Below are positions 10,101 through 11,725 of a stretch of 11,725 bases of DNA, piece by piece. Below the pieces are notes generated by a model, which ran no database searches, was not told where the DNA came from, and was given only the letters and a program-made list of their open reading frames with translations. The stretch comes from Baffinella frigidus. Lineage: Eukaryota; Cryptophyceae; Cryptomonadales; Baffinellaceae. Location: the NCBI GenBank assembly GCA_026770585.1, contig MU647600.1, positions 61,638 through 73,362 of the forward strand, in the 5' to 3' direction. The translations under genes were made by a program, and so were the position numbers. Positions within the stretch are counted from its first letter, which is position 1; each line of letters starts with the position of its first letter.

Positions 10101-10186
10101 AGGCATTTTCGGCTCCTGAGGGGGTCTTTCCCACCTATCCCGCCGCTGGTGCGGGCGGGACCTACGGCGACGCCGGCAACGTGTGA
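3453..10186 (+). CDS. Multi-exon gene: putative cysteine-rich single-pass membrane protein (about 718 aa, tentative model)
   Basis: Tentative exons: 3453-3469, 3689-3784, 3908-4026, 4388-4458, 4560-4734, 4904-5077, 5257-5298, 5332-5400, 5421-5461, 5732-5836, 5851-5917, 6121-6167, 6285-6364, 6678-6802, 7020-7093, 7256-7366, 7993-8205, 8468-8604, 8817-8901, 9144-9227, 9373-9477, 10067-10186. All introns are GT-AG, phases agree at every join, and the total is 2,157 nt including the stop. The product starts with a signal peptide, has a cysteine-rich ectodomain, a membrane helix near residues 633-659, and a 59-residue tail. It is probably a surface receptor or adhesion protein, but I recognise no named family with certainty. 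Least certain are the first exon, 5257-5461, 5851-6200, 6285-6802 and the last two exons. Sense-strand exons agree with the pyrimidine-rich tracts before several AGs (6120, 7019, 7255, 8467). Confidence 0.6.
3908..4458 (+). CDS. Exons 3-4: cysteine-rich module with Dickkopf-N-like spacing
   Basis: Exon 3 (3908-4026) joins in phase 2 to give SDMDCQSVEGRPAAHCYKFF, and ends with VAYGKC. Exon 4 (4388-4458) joins in phase 1 and reads VECLVDCDCGVGQRCGIPIL. Together the pattern is ESCSSDMDC, HC, GKCVEC, DCDCG, GQRC. This resembles the C-x-x-D-x-DC and G-x-C-x-x-C spacing of the Dickkopf N-terminal cysteine domain and similar extracellular modules; the resemblance is by eye only. The donor at 4027 is GTGAGA. 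The 361-base intron between the exons carries the CT microsatellite. Confidence 0.65.
4038..4172. repeat. CT microsatellite with poly-C run, in an intron
   Basis: Two long (CT)n blocks flank a run of C and CCTCTC-type sequence between exons 3 and 4. The Ser/Leu repeat ORFs here are composition artefacts. The pyrimidine tract is on the sense strand of the gene. Confidence 0.9.
4560..5077 (+). CDS. Exons 5-6: ectodomain, family not recognised
   Basis: Exon 5 (4560-4734) enters in phase 0 after GGGAGCAG. It encodes VAIQGTSAPFTSAYSAVPSW, then WLWKRLQNVGKAVDGLP and KCLAYTYNEEGATPGYCTP. Exon 6 (4904-5077) enters in phase 1 after GATGCCCGCAG. It encodes AESYAAQADSFWKIVKEV, then RDGTQGDPHDVLRKPMAT and TWTHTGIPKAMVKPNAGEG. 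Polar and glycine-rich stretches with aromatic residues and three cysteines fit a folded extracellular domain. I do not know the fold. Donors are GTCTCG (4735) and GTCATG (5078), weaker than the usual consensus. Confidence 0.6.
5257..5461 (+). CDS. Exons 7-9: ectodomain with two candidate tiny introns
   Basis: The readable protein is APLDAHSRVEAVAR, then RWCGEVNVFHGIGQDAFAPA (5332-5400), then ENPTAVDFETLAA (5421-5461). Between the first two lies a 33-base in-frame GT...AG stretch (5299-5331) with a pyrimidine tract. It may be an intron or may be translated. Between the last two lies GTGTCCGAACCCCACCCCAG (5401-5420), 20 bases; its removal restores the frame. A sequencing indel or a frameshifted pseudogene segment would look the same. 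The last exon may instead run on through VDSTGRALHQEGNC. Confidence 0.4.
5732..5917 (+). CDS. Exons 10-11: ectodomain with a candidate 14-base intron
   Basis: Exon 10 enters in phase 0 after GTGGCTGTCAG and encodes VVDLRARNIPDYTSKNN, then MARYSTRGLYDATAICPK. The frame then breaks. Removing GTGACTGCCTGCAG (5837-5850) restores a protein-like reading, CRPRESAIAVFDANVSR, which ends at a good donor GTGAGA (5918). A 14-base intron would be shorter than almost any known. The alternatives are an indel, or a longer intron starting at 5837 with exon 11 not real. Confidence 0.4.
6121..6802 (+). CDS. Exons 12-14: proline-rich linker and second cysteine cluster
   Basis: Exon 12 (6121-6167, or to 6200) follows an excellent acceptor, CGTGTTTTCAG, and reads RSAPPTPEPWKGSPK, a linker. 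Exon 13 (6285-6364) reads VVEADMVKCDQCREDC, then GTVRDPPASCE, a C-x-x-C-x-x-x-C cluster. Its donor choice is uncertain: GTCAGC at 6365 fits the next phase, while GTTAGG at 6412 does not. Exon 14 (6678-6802, possibly starting at 6711) reads NIIDRGEDLSTACRAYDWSG and ends at GTACCC (6803). Confidence 0.45.
7020..7366 (+). CDS. Exons 15-16: cysteine-rich ectodomain segment
   Basis: Exon 15 (7020-7093) enters in phase 1 after CTCTGAAACAG and reads QAFPGKYIGARESDEYTEN, then LAECQ. Exon 16 (7256-7366) enters in phase 0 after TTCCCGAAACAG and reads ACMGKCPDNAAYDG, then KTCIGACLLPYVSCTIDVK. The C-x-x-x-C spacing repeats twice (CMGKC and CIGAC). The intron between them is 162 bases and happens to be open in frame, so ORF finders merge the two. 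These are among the most convincing joins in the gene. Confidence 0.7.
7394..7739. repeat. Dispersed repeat, copy 2 (within an intron)
   Basis: The segment matches copy 1 (733-1070) over its whole length in the same orientation, from GGTCCTTTAGGTTTTAATTT to CACCAAAGATGAAAGGAGAT. It differs by scattered substitutions and small indels. It lies inside the 626-base intron between exons 16 and 17, so it is most likely an insertion into the gene. Confidence 0.8.
7993..8604 (+). CDS. Exons 17-18: tyrosine-rich segment and low-complexity linker
   Basis: Exon 17 (7993-8205) enters in phase 0 after GGAGCAG. It reads VGVSGYGPRGWTDAGETTR, then PVGYSFNDAHTRLECNKRL and SGTYAYDPYDPIGSIHP. Its donor is uncertain; GTCTGC at 8206 is the best in phase. 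Exon 18 (8468-8604) follows a strong acceptor, CTTCCTCTCGGCAG. It reads LATPLVGASDVVGGPKEVPE, then GGPSGTSEAFTLSMSTSAVA and WEGTC, ending at GTACTG (8605). The exon 18 DNA contains a perfect 14-bp-arm hairpin. A 204-codon antisense frame here is a shadow. Confidence 0.6.
8516..8547. repeat. Perfect hairpin inside a coding exon
   Basis: GAAGTCCCCGAGGG (8516-8529), loop TGGG, then CCCTCGGGGACTTC (8534-8547). It is a very GC-rich stem within exon 18, encoding part of KEVPEGGPSGTSE. Confidence 0.9.
8817..8901 (+). CDS. Exon 19: membrane-proximal cysteine module
   Basis: The exon enters in phase 2 after CCCGGGCAG, completing an Arg codon. It reads SGTCHVCVEGNQRCESGRG, then IPQVCQHGR. The order GTC-HVC-xxx-QRC echoes GKC-VEC-xxx-QRC of exons 3-4, so this looks like a second, degenerate copy of the same module just outside the membrane. 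The donor is GTCAGT at 8902, phase 0. Confidence 0.65.
9144..9477 (+). CDS. Exons 20-21: transmembrane helix split by an intron
   Basis: Exon 20 (9144-9227) enters after GCGCATGGCAG and reads WMESRLGKELVTWNED, then LIVQTTLTAIAG. Exon 21 (9373-9477) follows GTGCGCAG in phase 0 and continues VIMLLLCALTAMGCVKLTSS. Joined, about 27 uncharged residues run from the Asp before LIVQ to the Lys after GCV. This is a clear single membrane span with Ser/Gly/His-rich sequence after it. The donor GTGCGT (9228) is good; the exon 21 donor GTCCGA (9478) is weak. If it is unused, translation stops at 9544-9546 after a longer tail. Confidence 0.65.
9664..9691. repeat. Inverted repeat, 13-bp arms, 2-base centre
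   Basis: CAAGCGGCTTCGC (9664-9676) is followed by TT and its exact reverse complement (9679-9691). It is in the last intron of the gene, just left of the inverted-repeat element at 9712. Confidence 0.85.
9712..10003. mobile_element. Larger TA-flanked inverted-repeat element in the last intron
   Basis: The left end TACAGGGGTATCTGGGCTA and the right end read inwards, TACAGGGGTGTCTAGGTTA, match at 16 of 19 positions, all differences being transitions. Within it are a 20-bp-arm inverted repeat (9784-9803 with 9817-9836), a perfect 18-bp palindrome GCGGTCAAATTTGACCGC (9901-9918), and AAGTGGCGA (9891-9899) paired with TCGCCACTT (9970-9978). Its core GGGCCCTACGGTAGGG resembles the cores of the small elements at 10606-11481, so it belongs to the same superfamily. 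Confidence 0.6.
10067..10186 (+). CDS. Exon 22: Gly/Ala/Pro-rich C-terminal tail
   Basis: After GGTTCACAG the frame reads GFQGNGGAPGVQAFSAPEG, then VFPTYPAAGAGGTYGDAGNV, and a TGA at 10184-10186. There is no in-frame ATG, so it would be missed by ORF scanning. Composition and phase (0) fit a short cytoplasmic tail with two tyrosines. GTGTGAGT at the stop also looks like a splice donor, so the gene might continue beyond; no convincing next exon was found. Confidence 0.45.
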   Translation, partial: GFQGNGGAPGVQAFSAPEGVFPTYPAAGAGGTYGDAGNV

Positions 10187-10455
10187 GTTCTGAGCCCGAC
10201 GCCGACACCAGCGCGGGAGTTGTGAGTGCCTCTAGAGGATGGACCGCCAGGCCTGGACGGCCAGGCCATATGGCAGGTTATGGGCTCTTGGGAATGGTGG
10301 CTCTCTCTTGCGTGAGTCGTGGCAGACGGAGCGTGTGTGCGTGCTCTCAGAGAGAGCGAAGTATGCTTTCCCTGCCGGATATCAAAAGTGGATGTTTCGA
10401 GCCCTCTGGCGTGGAGAATATATAAAGCCAAAGATGCTTTCCGACCGCGCGTGTC
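10187..10455. other. No supported gene; TATA-like motif only
   Basis: A TATATAAA stretch at 10419-10426 could be a core promoter element, but no start codon with coding support follows; the DNA to the right is a cluster of inverted-repeat elements. Candidate exons here gave no consistent phase. Confidence 0.25.
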
Positions 10456-10511
10456 TACAGGGGTACCTAGCTAGGGGGCGGGCAGTTTCTTATGAGCGAG
10501 GTACCCCTGTA
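10456..10511. mobile_element. MITE family copy 1 (56 bp, internally deleted)
   Basis: It runs from TACAGGGGTACCT to GGTACCCCTGTA with TA at both edges. Only the right subterminal GGGCAGTTTCTTATGAGCGA remains; most of the left half and core are missing compared with copies 2-4. Confidence 0.75.
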
Positions 10512-10605
10512 CATGTAGAGCGTGCCTCGCTAACTGCCTCACCACATCTGAGAGTGGTCCACTTAGTTGTGTCCCTGGCCACTCATGACGAGAAATGGAC
10601 TGCAC

Positions 10606-10729
10606 TACAGGGGTACCTCGTTCATAAAACCATAGGGCCCTCTCCCTAGCTAGGAACACCATAGGCACAGGCCTACTGTAGGGTCCTAGCTAGGGGGGGG
10701 CGCTTTCTTATGATCGAGGTACCCCTGTA
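10606..10729. mobile_element. MITE family copy 2 (124 bp)
   Basis: The ends are TACAGGGGTACCTCG and CGAGGTACCCCTGTA. The inverted repeats continue inwards (TTCATAAAA on the left, TTTCTTATGAT on the right). The core has two CCTAGCTAGG-type palindromes and GGGCCC. TA borders and a CAGGGGTACCTCG start recall pogo/Tigger-type ends (Tigger1 begins CAGGCATACCTCG); this is an inference from the ends only. Confidence 0.8.
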
Positions 10730-10851
10730 AGTGGACTACTCTCGGCATCATCGTCCAAGCCAGCCCCGAGCGTCTCCCCACAAAATCTGCGAGCCATCGC
10801 TTGAGCGAGCTTGATCCCCTTGCAGCGGGATCCATGGTCCAGGAGGGCGGC

Positions 10852-10976
10852 TACAGGGGTACCTCGCGCATAAGAAAGCGCCTCCTCCTAGGACCCTGCA
10901 GGAGGCCTGTGCCTAGCAAGGGCCCTACGGTGGTCCTAGAGGGGGGGCAGTTTCTTATCAGCGAGAAATCCCTGTA
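10852..10976. mobile_element. MITE family copy 3 (125 bp)
   Basis: The left end TACAGGGGTACCTCGCGCAT is followed by AAGAAAGCGCC. The right end is GGGGCAGTTTCTTATCAGCG, then AGAAATCCCTGTA, so the right terminus has drifted from the family sequence. The core carries GGGCCCTACGG and GGTCCTAG. Confidence 0.8.
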
Positions 10977-11068
10977 CATGTATCCGAGGTTGCTGCAAAC
11001 CCATGTATTTTCAAAGCCAGGCCGACCAATCCTTCTGAAAGGACACATGCACGGCGACTGATCCTTTA

Positions 11069-11159
11069 GGTCCTGTAGGTTTTAATTTCTCCCAACATAG
11101 CCCAACGACACGCCGTTCCGTAGAAGGGATCTGCAGAGAAAGCATTTTTGCTTTCGGAT
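11069..11159. repeat. Dispersed repeat, copy 3 (truncated)
   Basis: Only the first 90 or so bases of the repeat are present: GGTCCTGTAGGTTTTAATTT, the CCCAACGACACGCCGTTCC block, and GCATTTTTGCTTTCGGAT. Similarity then stops, so it is truncated relative to copies 1 and 2. It is in the same orientation as both. Confidence 0.75.
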
Positions 11160-11308
11160 TGTGAGGACCGAGTGTAGGACAGACCCGCCTCGGAGGTCAT
11201 GAGCCCGACTGTATTCGGGGTAAACCTTGCTACTCATTGGATCTTGGTGGAAAGCCATGCGCGATGGTTCTCTGGCAGCTGCGCGAAAACCTGCGCAGCG
11301 TGAGTATG

Positions 11309-11359
11309 GTTTAGGGTTTGGGGATTGGGGGTTGGGTTCAGGGTGTTGGATTTGGGGGT
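11309..11359 (+). repeat. Short telomere-like patch
   Basis: TTTAGGGTTTGGGGATTGGG and further GGGTTCAGGG-like units, in the same orientation as the array at 1-595. It directly abuts the fourth small inverted-repeat element. Confidence 0.6.
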
Positions 11360-11481
11360 TACAGGGGTAACTTGCTTATAAGAAACTGCCCTCCTCCAAG
11401 GGCCCTACAGTAGGGCTATGCCTGGGGCCCTATGGGGGTCCTATGGGTGGGACAGTTTCTTATGAGCGAGGTACTCCTGTA
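11360..11481. mobile_element. MITE family copy 4 (122 bp)
   Basis: The left end is TACAGGGGTAACTTGCTTAT, then AAGAAACTGCCC. The right end is CAGTTTCTTATGAGCGAGGT, then ACTCCTGTA. The subterminal arms pair as in copies 2 and 3, and the core has GGGCCCTACAGTAGGG. It is inserted next to telomere-like sequence. Confidence 0.8.
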
Positions 11482-11549
11482 GGGTTCAGGAGAGGTGTTT
11501 GGGACGCCTGGAGCCCGGATGGCTTGGCGTCGCCATGCCCCACGAGAAG

Positions 11550-11600
11550 CTCTCTCTCTTGAGGGAGAGGGGGAGAGAGCGAGATATAGAGGGGGTGAGG

Positions 11601-11652
<52 letters not shown>

Positions 11653-11690
11653 GCGGGAGAGGGAGAGGGGGATGGGGAGGGAGAGGGAGA
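11550..11690. repeat. CT then GA microsatellite tract
   Basis: A short CT block at about 11550-11560 is followed by a long GA-rich tract to about 11690. It is opposite in strand to the intronic CT tract at 4038-4172, so any gene to the right whose introns follow the same rule would lie on the minus strand. Ser-Leu and Arg-Glu ORFs here are artefacts. Confidence 0.85.
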
Positions 11691-11725
11691 CACCTGAGCC
11701 ATCTCAGCAGCATACTCGCGACTGA

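Noticed and set aside
11460-11725. Ser/Pro- and Arg/Glu-repeat proteins at the right edge
   Set aside because: Both strands open because of the GA/CT microsatellite; no independent support.

Overview
This window looks like nuclear DNA of a eukaryotic microbe. It has degenerate plant-type telomere-like repeats (TTTAGGG with TTCAGGG, TGTAGGG and GCGTAGGG variants), long CT and GA microsatellites, several families of inverted-repeat mobile DNA, and one gene that can only be read by joining many short exons at GT-AG junctions. TTTAGGG repeats occur in plants, green algae and several alveolates such as chromerids, dinoflagellates and Toxoplasma. The sequence alone does not fix the species. No prokaryotic operon, rRNA, tRNA or CRISPR array was seen.

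Layout: 1-595 is a degenerate telomere-like array. 733-1070 is copy 1 of a dispersed repeat whose other copies lie at 7394-7739 and 11069-11159. 1071-1870 holds nothing I can call. 1882-3416 is a candidate non-autonomous DNA transposon with 14-bp perfect terminal inverted repeats. Nested inside it are a segment framed by 23-bp direct repeats (2287-2825) with a 20-bp-arm hairpin, and a separate foldback element (3047-3237).

3453-10186 is a tentative gene of about 22 exons on the plus strand. I traced it exon by exon and the splice phases agree at every join. The model gives about 718 residues: a signal peptide, a cysteine-rich ectodomain with modules loosely like the Dickkopf N-terminal cysteine pattern, a single membrane helix, and a short Gly/Ala/Pro-rich tail. 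It would be a type I surface protein or receptor of unknown role. Its introns carry a long CT microsatellite, dispersed repeat copy 2, and a TA-flanked inverted-repeat element. Three candidate introns are extraordinarily short (33, 20 and 14 nt).

10456-11481 is a cluster of four small TA-flanked inverted-repeat elements of one family; a longer relative sits in the last intron of the gene. The window ends in a GA-rich microsatellite. Most long open reading frames here are chance frames. The gene is made of exons of 17-213 nt, so ORF length is a poor guide in this window.
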